From: an uncultured Brevundimonas sp.
Lineage (GTDB): Bacteria > Pseudomonadota > Alphaproteobacteria > Caulobacterales > Caulobacteraceae
Reading direction: 5' to 3'
NCBI RefSeq assembly: GCF_937863155.1
Contig: NZ_CALMFB010000007.1
Location: 1-53,053, forward strand
Length of the DNA stretch: 53,053 bases
Shown piece after piece: positions 41,421-49,932 of this stretch (the stretch's first letter is position 1; every line of letters begins with the position of its first letter). The position numbers were made by a program, and so were the translations under genes. The notes under the pieces are model-generated. The model saw nothing but the letters and a program-made list of their open reading frames with translations, was not told the DNA's origin and ran no database searches.

Positions 41421-42674
41421 ATGCGGATTCTTGAAGCAGACCAGGCCGTGCTGGACCATGTGTCGGCGCGGGCCGACGCCTTGGTGGACCGCGCCGTGGC
41501 CTGGGCCGAGGTGAATTCGGGCAGCCGCAACGCCGCCGGCCTGAACCAGGTGCTGGACCTGCTGGACGCCCAGGCGCGGACCCTGCCCGCCGTGGCGGTC
41601 GCGCGCATCGCCACCCAGGCCTCGACCACGGTCGCCGACGACGGTTCGGTGCGGACCCAGGCCCACGCCGACGCCCTGAAGATCACCGCCCGGCCGGAGG
41701 CGCCGATCCAGGTGGTGCTGACCGGCCACTACGATACCGTCTTCCCGGCCGAGAGCCCGTTCCAGCGCGTCGTGACCCGCGCCGACGGCGCCCTGAACGG
41801 GCCGGGCATCGCCGACATGAAGGGCGGGATCAGCGTGCTGCTGGGCGCCTTGGAGGCGTTCGAGATCCACCCTGATCGTCACCGCGTCGGCTGGACCGTT
41901 CTGCTCAGCCCCGACGAAGAGATCGGTTCGCCCGCCTCGGCGCCGCTGCTGGCCGAACTGGGCGCGCGGGGACATGTGGGCCTGACCTATGAGCCGTCGC
42001 TGCCGGACGGAACCCTGGCGGGCGCCAGGAAAGGCAGCGGAAACTTCCACCTGATCGTCGCCGGCCGCGCCGCCCACGCCGGCCGGGCCTTCGACGAGGG
42101 GCGCAACGCCGTCGCCGGCGCCGCCATCATCGCCGCCGCCCTGCACGCCCTGAACGGTCAGAGGGAAGGTGTCAGCGTCAATGTGGCCAAGATTTCCGGC
42201 GGCGGCCCGCTGAACGTCGTGGCCGACAACGCCGTGGTGCGCTGGAACGTGCGCGTGCCCGATCGCGCGGCCGCCGACTGGATCAGGGAGCAGATCGACC
42301 GTCTGGCCGCGACCCCGCCGTTCGAGGGCCTGTCCTTGCATCTGCACGGCGGCTTCACCCGTCCGCCCAAGCCGATGGACGCGGCCCAGACCGAACTGTT
42401 CGAGGCGGTGCGGCAGGCGGGCGACCTGCTGGGCCAAGCCATCGCCTGGAAGCCGTCGGGCGGGGTGTGCGAGGGCAACAATCTGCATGCCGCCGGCCTG
42501 CCCAACATCGACACCCTGGGCGTCGTCGGCGGCGACATCCATTCGGATCAGGAATACGCCTGGCCCGCTAGCTTCGGCGAACGCGCCCTCCTGTCGGCCC
42601 TGATCCTGTGCAAGATCGCCTCGGGCGAGATTGACGCGGCGCGGCTGAAACAGCTTCGACTGGAGACGATGTGA
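41421..42674 (+). CDS. M20 family metallohydrolase (carboxypeptidase G2/ArgE/DapE type)
   Basis: A 417-residue cytoplasmic zinc hydrolase. Metal ligands and catalytic residues are visible: His and Asp in LTGHYDTVF, GPGIADMKGGIS, the catalytic Glu pair in SPDEEIGSP, and the dimerisation domain around GRAAHAGRAFDEGRNA. The family removes acyl or glutamyl groups from amino acids. It lies directly upstream of astA-astD-astB, which suggests it works on an N-acyl amino acid in arginine degradation, perhaps replacing AstE. That is inference. Confidence 0.87.
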   Translation: MRILEADQAVLDHVSARADALVDRAVAWAEVNSGSRNAAGLNQVLDLLDAQARTLPAVAVARIATQASTTVADDGSVRTQAHADALKITARPEAPIQVVLTGHYDTVFPAESPFQRVVTRADGALNGPGIADMKGGISVLLGALEAFEIHPDRHRVGWTVLLSPDEEIGSPASAPLLAELGARGHVGLTYEPSLPDGTLAGARKGSGNFHLIVAGRAAHAGRAFDEGRNAVAGAAIIAAALHALNGQREGVSVNVAKISGGGPLNVVADNAVVRWNVRVPDRAAADWIREQIDRLAATPPFEGLSLHLHGGFTRPPKPMDAAQTELFEAVRQAGDLLGQAIAWKPSGGVCEGNNLHAAGLPNIDTLGVVGGDIHSDQEYAWPASFGERALLSALILCKIASGEIDAARLKQLRLETM

Positions 42675-42689
42675 TGCGACCTCATCGAT

Positions 42690-42808
42690 CCTCCCCCATC
42701 GGGGGAGGGGGACCGCGAAGCGGTGGAGGGGGCCAGCCCCAGACGCCAGCGCGTGAAGCCGCCCCCTCCACCATGCTACGCATGGTCCCCCTCCCCCGGC
42801 GGGGGAGG
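42690..42808. repeat. Intergenic palindromic repeat, copy B
   Basis: The left arm CCTCCCCCATCGGGGGAGG plus ACCGCGAAGCGGT is nearly the same as copy A. The right arm ends GGCGGGGGAGG, and those last bases form the Shine-Dalgarno of astA, 5 bases before its ATG. A small hairpin (CCATGCTACGCATGG) lies between the arms. Confidence 0.82.
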
Positions 42809-42813
42809 ATTTA

Positions 42814-43821
42814 ATGCTTGTCGTCCGTCCCGCCGGCCCCGCCGACCTGGATCATCTGCTGGAACTGGCCATCCTGTCGGGGCCGGGGTTCACCAGCCTG
42901 CCGGAAGACCCGGACCAGTTGGCGGAACGGCTGGACCTGAGCCGCGACAGCTTCGCCGGCCGCATGGACCCGGTCGAGCGCTGGTACACCCTGATGCTGG
43001 AAGAGACCGACACCGGCGACATCGACGGCATCGGCTCGGTCAAGGCGTCGGTGGGACTGAAGCGGCCCTTCTTCTCGTTCCGCATCGTCAACAACACGGC
43101 CCAGTCGCCTTCGCTGGGGCTGAAGCTGGATCACCAGACCCTCGTGCTGGTCAATGAATGCACCGGCTGGACCGAGGTCGGCTCGCTGTTCCTGAAGGCG
43201 GATCGGCGCAAGGGCGGCGCCGGACGGTTGCTGAGCCAGTCGCGCTACATGCTGATCGGGGCCGAGCCGGAGCTGTTCAACGACATGGTTCTGGCCGAGC
43301 TGCGCGGCGTCTTCACCCCCGACGGCGCCTGCCCGTTCTGGGATCATGTGGCGCATAAATTCTTCCCGATGGAGTTCGACCAGGCCGACTATATGACCGG
43401 CTCCACCGACAAGCAGTTCATCCTGGACCTGGCGCCGCGCCATCCGATCTATGTCGAACTGCTGCCTGAACCCGCCCGCGCCGTGATCGGCAAGGTGCAT
43501 CCCCAAGGGGTGCCGGCCATGGCCCTGCTGGAATCCGAGGGGTTCCGCCCCAACGGCCTGATCGACATCTTCGACGCCGGGCCGACCGTGTCGTGCGGCC
43601 GCGACAATATCCGCACCGTCCGTGACGCCCGCCCCTATACGGTCGCCGTGGCCGAGGAGGTGGAGGCCGAGCTGCCCGCCCTGATCTCGACCGCCAGCGT
43701 CGGCGGCTTCCGCGCCGTGCGACAGAAGGCGGCCATCGACGGCGATGTGGCTGCGCTGTCGCGCGAAACGGCCGACGCGCTGAAGGTGCGGCCCGGCGAT
43801 ACCGTGCGTGTGAAGTCGTGA
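42814..43821 (+). CDS. astA: Arginine N-succinyltransferase
   Basis: A 335-residue enzyme of the GNAT-like AstA family that transfers succinate from succinyl-CoA to arginine, the first step of the AST pathway. The opening MLVVRPAGPADLDHLLELA, then LTRxxx-like PEDPDQLAERL and the middle block LFLKADRRKGGAGRLLSQSR are characteristic. Its ribosome binding site is supplied by the end of an intergenic palindrome. AstD and AstB follow, also with a repeat before astD. Normal length. Confidence 0.93.
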   Translation: MLVVRPAGPADLDHLLELAILSGPGFTSLPEDPDQLAERLDLSRDSFAGRMDPVERWYTLMLEETDTGDIDGIGSVKASVGLKRPFFSFRIVNNTAQSPSLGLKLDHQTLVLVNECTGWTEVGSLFLKADRRKGGAGRLLSQSRYMLIGAEPELFNDMVLAELRGVFTPDGACPFWDHVAHKFFPMEFDQADYMTGSTDKQFILDLAPRHPIYVELLPEPARAVIGKVHPQGVPAMALLESEGFRPNGLIDIFDAGPTVSCGRDNIRTVRDARPYTVAVAEEVEAELPALISTASVGGFRAVRQKAAIDGDVAALSRETADALKVRPGDTVRVKS

Positions 43822-43837
43822 GCAACGCACAGACCGC

Positions 43838-43987
43838 CCTTCCCCCCTTGCGGGGGAAGGTGGGCCGCAGCGCGGCTCGGATGGGGGGGCTGGTTCAGCC
43901 CGCTCATCGTCAAACCTTCGACCTCTTTTCCGATAGCCCCCCCATCCGTCTCGCTCCGCGAGCCACCTTCCCCCGCAAGGGGGGAAG
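43838..43987. repeat. Intergenic palindromic repeat, copy C (CCTTCCCCC variant)
   Basis: Arms CCTTCCCCCCTTGCGGGGGAAGG at 43838 and the matching CCTTCCCCCGCAAGGGG... at 43965-43987, with GCCCCCCCATCCG and its complement inside. It ends GGGGAAGG, and AAGGAG at 43985-43990 forms the astD ribosome binding site. Confidence 0.8.
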
Positions 43988-43999
43988 GAGAGTGTTTGA

Positions 44000-45415
44000 A
44001 TGACCCGTCTGATCTCCACCGACCCCGCCACCGGCGAAACCGTCTGGGAAGGCGACGCCGCCACGCCCGCCCAGGTCCAGGGCGCCGTCGACGCCGCCCG
44101 CGCCGCCTTCCCCGACTGGGCCGACCGCCCGCGCGCCGAGCGGATCGAGGCGGTCAAACGCTATCAGGCCGTGCTGAAGGACCGGGCCGACGACATCGCC
44201 CGGACCATCAGCCGCGAGACCGGCAAGGCCCTGTGGGAGACCCGCACCGAGGCGGCGTCGATGATCGGCAAGGTCGACATCTCGATCCGCGCCTATGACG
44301 AACGCACCGGCGAACGCAGCGCCGAAACCGGCTTTGGCCGCGCGGTGCTGCGCCACCGGCCGCATGGGGTGGCGGCGGTGCTGGGGCCGTTCAACTTCCC
44401 CGGCCACCTGCCCAATGGCCACATCGTGCCGGCCCTGCTGGCGGGCGACACCGTGGTGTTCAAGCCGTCCGAGGAAACCCCCGCCATCGGCCAGATCATG
44501 GCCGAGGCCTTCGCCGCCGCCGACCTGCCCACCGGGGTCGTCAATGTGGTCCAGGGCGGGCGCGAGACCGGCGCAGCCCTGCTGGATGCCGGCATAGACG
44601 CCCTGATGTTCACCGGCTCGGGCGCGGCGGGCGCCCATTTCCGGCGCAAATTCGCCGACGATCCGCACGTCATCCTGGCGCTGGAGCTGGGCGGCAACAA
44701 TCCGCTGGTGGTGTGGGATGCGGCGGATGCGCAGGCCGCGGCCGGCATCGTGCTGCAGTCCGCCTTCGTCACCACGGGCCAGCGTTGTTCGTGCGCGCGC
44801 CGCCTGATCGTGCCGGAAGGGCCGCAAGGGGACGCCATCGTCGAGGCCGTCGCCGCCCTGGCCGACCGCATCGTCTTCGCCCCATGGAACAGCGACCCGG
44901 AACCCTATGGCGGCCCGCTGATCTCGGAACGAGCGGCCGGCGCCGCCCTGACCGCCCTGCAACAGCGTATCGACGCGGGCGCTCGTGTCATCCGCGCCTC
45001 GGGACCGGTCGACAACCTGCCCGGCGCCTTCGTGCGGCCCGCCATCATCGACGTCACCGGCGTGAACGTGCCGGACGAGGAAATCTTCGCCCCCTTCCTG
45101 TCGGTCACCCGCGTGGCCAGTTTCGACGCCGCCATCGCGGCGGCCAACGCCACCCGCTATGGCCTGTCGGCGGGTCTGGTCAGCGACGACCCGAAGACCT
45201 GGGACCGGTTCATCAACCGCATCCGGGCGGGCGTGGTGAACTTCAACCGCCCGACCACGGGCGCCGCCGGAGACATGCCCTTCGGCGGCCTGGGGGCCAG
45301 CGGCAACCACCGGCCCAGCGCCTGGTACGCCGCCGACTATTGCGCCTATCCGGTCGCCAGCTTCGAGGCCGAGGCGGTGCGGAACATCGAGGGCGAGATC
45401 AAGGGGCTGCGATGA
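44000..45415 (+). CDS. astD: Succinylglutamate-semialdehyde dehydrogenase
   Basis: A 471-residue NAD-dependent aldehyde dehydrogenase oxidising N-succinylglutamate semialdehyde to N-succinylglutamate. FNFPGHLPNGHIVPALLAG, the glutamate general base in LALELGGNNPLVV and the catalytic Cys in TTGQRCSCARRL are intact. It is coupled to astB by an ATGA overlap. Between AstB and AstD the pathway needs an aminotransferase (AstC), not present here; a distant argD or astC is expected. Confidence 0.93.
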   Translation: MTRLISTDPATGETVWEGDAATPAQVQGAVDAARAAFPDWADRPRAERIEAVKRYQAVLKDRADDIARTISRETGKALWETRTEAASMIGKVDISIRAYDERTGERSAETGFGRAVLRHRPHGVAAVLGPFNFPGHLPNGHIVPALLAGDTVVFKPSEETPAIGQIMAEAFAAADLPTGVVNVVQGGRETGAALLDAGIDALMFTGSGAAGAHFRRKFADDPHVILALELGGNNPLVVWDAADAQAAAGIVLQSAFVTTGQRCSCARRLIVPEGPQGDAIVEAVAALADRIVFAPWNSDPEPYGGPLISERAAGAALTALQQRIDAGARVIRASGPVDNLPGAFVRPAIIDVTGVNVPDEEIFAPFLSVTRVASFDAAIAAANATRYGLSAGLVSDDPKTWDRFINRIRAGVVNFNRPTTGAAGDMPFGGLGASGNHRPSAWYAADYCAYPVASFEAEAVRNIEGEIKGLR

Positions 45416-46743
45416 CTGCCGTCGAGGCCAACGCCGACGGCCTGATCGGGCCGACCCATTCCTATGCGGGACTGTCGCCGGGCAATCTGGCGTCCAGCCT
45501 GAATGCGGGAGAGGCGTCCAACCCGCGCGCGGCGGTCCTTCAGGGCCTGGACAAGATGAAGACCCTGGCCGACCTGGGTCTGCCGCAGTTCGTGCTGCCG
45601 CCGCACGAACGGCCGGACATCGGCTTCCTGCGGTCGCTGGGGTTCGCCGGAACCGACGCCCAGGTGCTGGAGCGGGCGTGGAAGGACGCCCCATCCTTCG
45701 CCGCCGCCGCCTGTTCGGCATCAAGCATGTGGGCCGCCAACGCCGCGACGGTGACGCCCAGCGCCGACGCCGCCGATGGTCGGGTGCATTTCACCCCCGC
45801 CAATCTGAACACCAACCTGCATCGTTCGCTGGAGCACCAGCAGACGAAGCGGTCGCTGGACGCCCTGTTCCCGGACCCCGCGCGGTTCGCGGTGCATGAC
45901 GCTCTGCCCGCCGTGGCGCATCTGGCCGACGAGGGTGCGGCCAATCATGTGCGGCTGTGCGCCGACCACGGATCGGCGGGGATCAATCTGCTGGTCTGGG
46001 GTCGCGAGGCGTGGGAGCCGTGGGACGGTCCCTACCCCGCCCGTCAGACGCGCGAGGCGTCCGACGCCATCGTTCGCCGCCACGGGGCCGGCGGCGCGGT
46101 CCTGGCCCGCCAGTCACGTGCGGCCATCGCGGGCGGAACCTTCCACAATGACGTGGTCTGCGTCGGCGCCCTGGACACCCTGTTCCACCACGAACTGGCG
46201 TTCGAGGACACGGCGGCGGTCCACGCCGACATCCGCCGCGCCGCCCAGGGGTTCGAGCCGCAGTTCATCCAGGTCTCGGCCGCCGACCTGCCGCTGGCCG
46301 ACGCCATCTCCAGCTATCTGTTCAACTCGATGCTGGTCTCCATCCCCGGCCGCGACCGGCTGGCGCTGATCTGTCCGACCGAGACACGCGACAACGCCCG
46401 CAGCCGCGCGGTGGCCGAAGCTCTGATCGCGTCGAACGGCCCCATCGGTCATGTCGATTACGTCGATGTGCGCCAGTCGATGCGCAACGGGGGCGGCCCC
46501 GCCTGCCTGCGTCTGCGCGTCGTGCTGACCCCGGTGGAAATGGCGGCGACCAATTCGGCCATGCGCCTGACCGACGGCCTGCATGGGGCGCTCAGCGTCT
46601 GGGCCCTGCGCTGGTATCGCGACCGGCTGACGCCCGGCGATCTTGCCGATCCGGCCCTGCTGGAGGAAACGCGCGGCGCTCTGGACGAACTGACCGCCAT
46701 TCTAGGCCTGGGCGGCGGCTTCTATCCGTTCCAGCGGGCCTGA
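45412..46743 (+). CDS. astB: N-succinylarginine dihydrolase
   Basis: A 443-residue enzyme of the amidinotransferase-like fold that removes two ammonia and CO2 from succinylarginine to yield succinylornithine. The N-terminus EANADGLIGPTHSYAGLSPG, the catalytic His in AGGTFHNDVVCV-like sequence and the catalytic Cys in NGGGPACLRLRVVLT are visible. The start overlaps the astD stop. It ends the AST gene run and converges with a secreted-protein gene 9 bases away. Confidence 0.93.
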   Translation: MTAVEANADGLIGPTHSYAGLSPGNLASSLNAGEASNPRAAVLQGLDKMKTLADLGLPQFVLPPHERPDIGFLRSLGFAGTDAQVLERAWKDAPSFAAAACSASSMWAANAATVTPSADAADGRVHFTPANLNTNLHRSLEHQQTKRSLDALFPDPARFAVHDALPAVAHLADEGAANHVRLCADHGSAGINLLVWGREAWEPWDGPYPARQTREASDAIVRRHGAGGAVLARQSRAAIAGGTFHNDVVCVGALDTLFHHELAFEDTAAVHADIRRAAQGFEPQFIQVSAADLPLADAISSYLFNSMLVSIPGRDRLALICPTETRDNARSRAVAEALIASNGPIGHVDYVDVRQSMRNGGGPACLRLRVVLTPVEMAATNSAMRLTDGLHGALSVWALRWYRDRLTPGDLADPALLEETRGALDELTAILGLGGGFYPFQRA

Positions 46744-46752
46744 GAGACGCGA

Positions 46753-47379
46753 TCAGTTCGCCGCGACCGGCGGGGCGGCCGGAGCTGCTTCAGAGCTTTC
46801 CGGCGCCGGCTCGGCGGGGCGCAGGCGAAAACCCGCCAGAACCATGTCCATGCCCTTTTCGGCCGCAGCCAGATCCACGGAGCGGCCCGAAGTCATGAAC
46901 TGCAGCGCATTCGACTGGATCACGCACACGATCACGGCGGGGCCGGCTTCAACGGTGCGCTGAATGCATTCGACCGGCACCGCCTCTTCGCCGAACATCT
47001 TGGTCTTCTCGACGATGCGGGCGCGGCGCTCTTGCTCGGTCGTATTCGGCCACCAGTCTTCGGACAGCTCCGTCAGAAACTCACGCGAAGTCTTGAGAAT
47101 GGCCAGAGACAGCAACACCGTGCCCACGCCCGCCATCGCCGGCTCGGCCTGGCCATCGACCGGCGCCTGACACACAAACTCCATCCCGAATGACGCATTG
47201 GTGTTGCCGGTGATCATGGGCGCTTCGCATCCCTCGACCTGAGTGGGCGCCGACAGGATGCGGCCGTCGCGCAGGGTGCGCTCCAGATCAGAAGACTGGG
47301 CCAGAGCCGAGGTCGCCATCAGCGGGGTCAGAGCGACGCAGGTCGCCAGGGCAAGGGTCGAACGCAGGGTCATCGTCAT
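46753..47379 (-). CDS. Secreted protein of unknown function
   Basis: A 208-residue protein. MTMTLRSTLALATCVALTPL leads into a signal peptide ending SALA. Six or so cysteines are spread through the mature chain, suggesting disulfides, and the C-terminal 25 residues are alanine/proline-rich. The family is not recognised. A second Met two codons in is an alternative start. It begins 21 bases downstream of phhA on the same strand, but has no evident link with phenylalanine metabolism. Confidence 0.72.
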   Translation of the reverse strand: MTMTLRSTLALATCVALTPLMATSALAQSSDLERTLRDGRILSAPTQVEGCEAPMITGNTNASFGMEFVCQAPVDGQAEPAMAGVGTVLLSLAILKTSREFLTELSEDWWPNTTEQERRARIVEKTKMFGEEAVPVECIQRTVEAGPAVIVCVIQSNALQFMTSGRSVDLAAAEKGMDMVLAGFRLRPAEPAPESSEAAPAAPPVAAN

Positions 47380-47400
47380 TCGTATCTCTTTAGGGGCCGG

Positions 47401-48276
47401 TCAGGCCGCGAAACGTCCGCCCTTGCGGGCGTAATCCTGGGTGCCGTTGGTGAACACCGCATCGGTCGGCAATATGGCGTCGATGGCGATTTCGTCGGCG
47501 CCTTTCAGCCGATCATAGATCGGGGCGAAATCCTGAAGCGTCTGCTGTTTCAGTTGCTCGATCGAATCGATGACGAAATAGACCTGCTGGAAGTCGTCGA
47601 TGCGATAAAGGGTGCGCATCACCCGCTCCAGGTCGAAACCCAGCCGGTTCGGCGACGCATCCTCCAGGCAGAAGACGCTCTCGGTCGCCGACGACACGAT
47701 GCCGGCGCCATAGATGCGCAGGCCGTCCGTCTGTTTCATCAGTCCGAACTCGACCGTGTACCAGTAAAGCCGCGCCAGATTGGGCAGCATCCCCAGCGAC
47801 GCCGCGCGCTGCCCGCCCTTGCCATAGGCTTCCATATAGGCGGCGAAATCCGGGTCGGTCAGCATCGGCACATGGCCGAAGACGTCGTGGAAGATGTCCG
47901 GTTCCTGAAGGTAGTCCAGCTGGTCCGGCCGACGGATGAACTGGCCCGAGACGAAGCGCCGGTTGGCCAGATGGTCGAAGAAGACCTCGTCCGGCACCAG
48001 GCCCGGCACGCACACCACGGTCCAGCCCGTCAGGGCCTGCAGCTTGGGGTTCATGACCGAGAAGTCGGGAATGCCGCCGGTGTTCAGATCCAGCGCGTCC
48101 AGCCCCCGCATGAAGGCGTCGGCCGCGCGGCCGGGCAGGATCTGCATCTGGCGGGCGTACAGGGTGTCCCAGGTGCGATGTTCGGTTTCGGTATAGGCGC
48201 GCCAGTTCTGCGGGATGGTCCAGTCGGCGGCGGCGCCTTCCGGCGGCTGCTCGAAGACATGTTCGAAATCGGACAT
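47401..48276 (-). CDS. phhA: Phenylalanine 4-monooxygenase
   Basis: A 291-residue non-haem iron enzyme hydroxylating phenylalanine to tyrosine with tetrahydrobiopterin. The iron ligands are clear: two His in DIFHDVFGHVPML and Glu in WYTVEFGLM. The GAGIVSSATES block is also typical. The start MSDFEHVFEQ follows GGGAG at 7 bases; a 37-codon upstream extension is not conserved. The pterin recycling enzyme phhB is not nearby. Confidence 0.94.
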   Translation of the reverse strand: MSDFEHVFEQPPEGAAADWTIPQNWRAYTETEHRTWDTLYARQMQILPGRAADAFMRGLDALDLNTGGIPDFSVMNPKLQALTGWTVVCVPGLVPDEVFFDHLANRRFVSGQFIRRPDQLDYLQEPDIFHDVFGHVPMLTDPDFAAYMEAYGKGGQRAASLGMLPNLARLYWYTVEFGLMKQTDGLRIYGAGIVSSATESVFCLEDASPNRLGFDLERVMRTLYRIDDFQQVYFVIDSIEQLKQQTLQDFAPIYDRLKGADEIAIDAILPTDAVFTNGTQDYARKGGRFAA

Positions 48277-48343
48277 CGCAAACTCCCGCATCAGGCTCTG
48301 ACGACCTTTGCTCCAGTCTAGCGCGCGGGCGGGGCTGCCGTCA

Positions 48344-48658
48344 TCAATGGATCGGCTGGGATCGCGGCGCGTGACGGCCGCGACCATCGACCGTGAACCA
48401 CTGGGCCGCCTGTTTGGCCGTCAAAGGCGCGGCGCCGACATCGGCCTCCAGCACCTCTTCGGCCGCATAGGCGATGAAGCCCCCCTCTTCGCCGATCACA
48501 TAGACGCGATAGAAGGGCTGGCCCGGACGATCCGGGCCGGGCGCGGCGGGGTCGCCGGCATAGCGGCCGTCGACGTCCATCACCAGGCCGCGAAAGTCGG
48601 CGTCGCGGTGGCGGACGATCTGGCCCAGGGCGAATCTGGCGGCGATGTTTTCGATCAT
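48344..48658 (-). CDS. hspQ: Heat-shock protein HspQ
   Basis: A 104-residue YccV-family protein. FALGQIVRHRDADFRGLVMDVD, then QPFYRVYVIGEEGGFIAYAAEE, are the HspQ motifs. In enterobacteria it binds hemimethylated DNA and acts as a specificity factor for the Lon protease. It is encoded 67 bases upstream of phhA on the same strand and divergent from ppx. Confidence 0.88.
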   Translation of the reverse strand: MIENIAARFALGQIVRHRDADFRGLVMDVDGRYAGDPAAPGPDRPGQPFYRVYVIGEEGGFIAYAAEEVLEADVGAAPLTAKQAAQWFTVDGRGRHAPRSQPIH

Positions 48659-48819
48659 GCCCCAGCCTTAGCCAGGCCAGGCTGAGCCTTGGCCGATGAC
48701 GCCGTTCATCGCGGCGTCAGCCTCGTGACCGATATGCGGCGCTTGTTTCGGTCACGGACGAAGGTCTAGGGTGCCCAGGACGGGCGCCGCTTTGGACCGC
48801 CCACAACAACAGCTCGGCC

Positions 48820-49932
48820 ATGCCGGACCCGAACGGCGCGCCCCCACGGCGCGACGACCGGTCCCGCGGCGGGGCGCCCAGGTCCAGGTCGCCCGGTCGC
48901 GACGTTCCCCTGTACGGCGCCCTCGATCTCGGGACCAACAACTGCAGGCTGCTGATCGCGCGTCCGACGCGCGACGGGTTTCGCGTGGTCGATTCCTTCA
49001 GCCGCATCGTGCGTCTGGGCGAAGGCCTGACGCGCACCGGGCGGCTGGACCCGGCGGCCATGGATCGCGCCTATGACGCCCTGGCCCTGTGCGCCGAACG
49101 GCTGGCGCGGCGGGGGCTGACCTCGCGCCAGATCAGCGCCGTGGCCACCCAGGCCTGCCGCGCGGCCCAGAACGGCCCGGACTTCATCGAACGCGTAAGG
49201 CGCGGCACCGGTCTGGACCTGCGCATCATCGACCCCAAGGAAGAGGCGCAACTGGCGGTTCAGGGCTGTCTGAACCTGTTCGAACCTCAGGCCGAGGCGG
49301 TGCTGGTCATCGATGTCGGGGGCGGCTCGACCGAAATGTCCTGGCTGAAGCGCGAAGGGTCGGCGTTCAAGACCGTCGCCTGGATGTCCGCGCCGCTGGG
49401 CGTGGTCAGCCTGGCCGAACGCCACCCCGAACCCGATGCCGATCTGGACCCCTGGTACGAGGCCATGGTTCAGGACATGGCCTCGGCCATCGCGGCGGGC
49501 GGCGTGGATCAGCCGGCCCTGCGCACCCTGTTTGAACAGGGTCGGGCGCATCTGGTCGGCACTTCGGGCGCGATCACCAGCCTGGCGGGCATCCATCTGG
49601 GGCTGAAACGGTATCAGCGCGATCGGGTCGACGGCCTGTGGATGACCAGCGACCAGTGCCGCGATGCGGCGGACCGCCTGATGGCCCTGGGCCCCGACGG
49701 GCGGGCGGCCGAGCCGTGCATCGGCGCCGAACGGGCCGATCTGGTGCTGGCGGGGGCGGCGATCCTGGAGGCGGTTCAGCGGCTGTGGCCGTGCGAGCGG
49801 GTGCGGGTCGCCGACCGGGGCCTGCGCGAAGGCCTGTTGTTGCAGCACATGCGCCAGCCGCGACGCCCGCGCCGCCGCCGCCGCCGGGGCGGCGGACGTC
49901 AGGACGCCGGGGCGGCCGCTCCCGAAACCTGA
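48820..49932 (+). CDS. ppx: Exopolyphosphatase / guanosine pentaphosphatase family (Ppx/GppA)
   Basis: A 370-residue ASKHA-fold phosphatase. Phosphate loops are seen in ALDLGTNNCRLLIARPT and VIDVGGGSTEMSW, with the catalytic Glu near IDPKEEAQLAV and ATQACRAAQNG. It degrades polyphosphate or pppGpp; sequence cannot separate the two activities. The short form lacks the C-terminal HD domain of E. coli Ppx. The C-terminus is arginine-rich (RPRRRRRRGGGRQ), and its last 34 bases overlap the end of the convergent cyclophilin gene. Confidence 0.88.
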   Translation: MPDPNGAPPRRDDRSRGGAPRSRSPGRDVPLYGALDLGTNNCRLLIARPTRDGFRVVDSFSRIVRLGEGLTRTGRLDPAAMDRAYDALALCAERLARRGLTSRQISAVATQACRAAQNGPDFIERVRRGTGLDLRIIDPKEEAQLAVQGCLNLFEPQAEAVLVIDVGGGSTEMSWLKREGSAFKTVAWMSAPLGVVSLAERHPEPDADLDPWYEAMVQDMASAIAAGGVDQPALRTLFEQGRAHLVGTSGAITSLAGIHLGLKRYQRDRVDGLWMTSDQCRDAADRLMALGPDGRAAEPCIGAERADLVLAGAAILEAVQRLWPCERVRVADRGLREGLLLQHMRQPRRPRRRRRRGGGRQDAGAAAPET

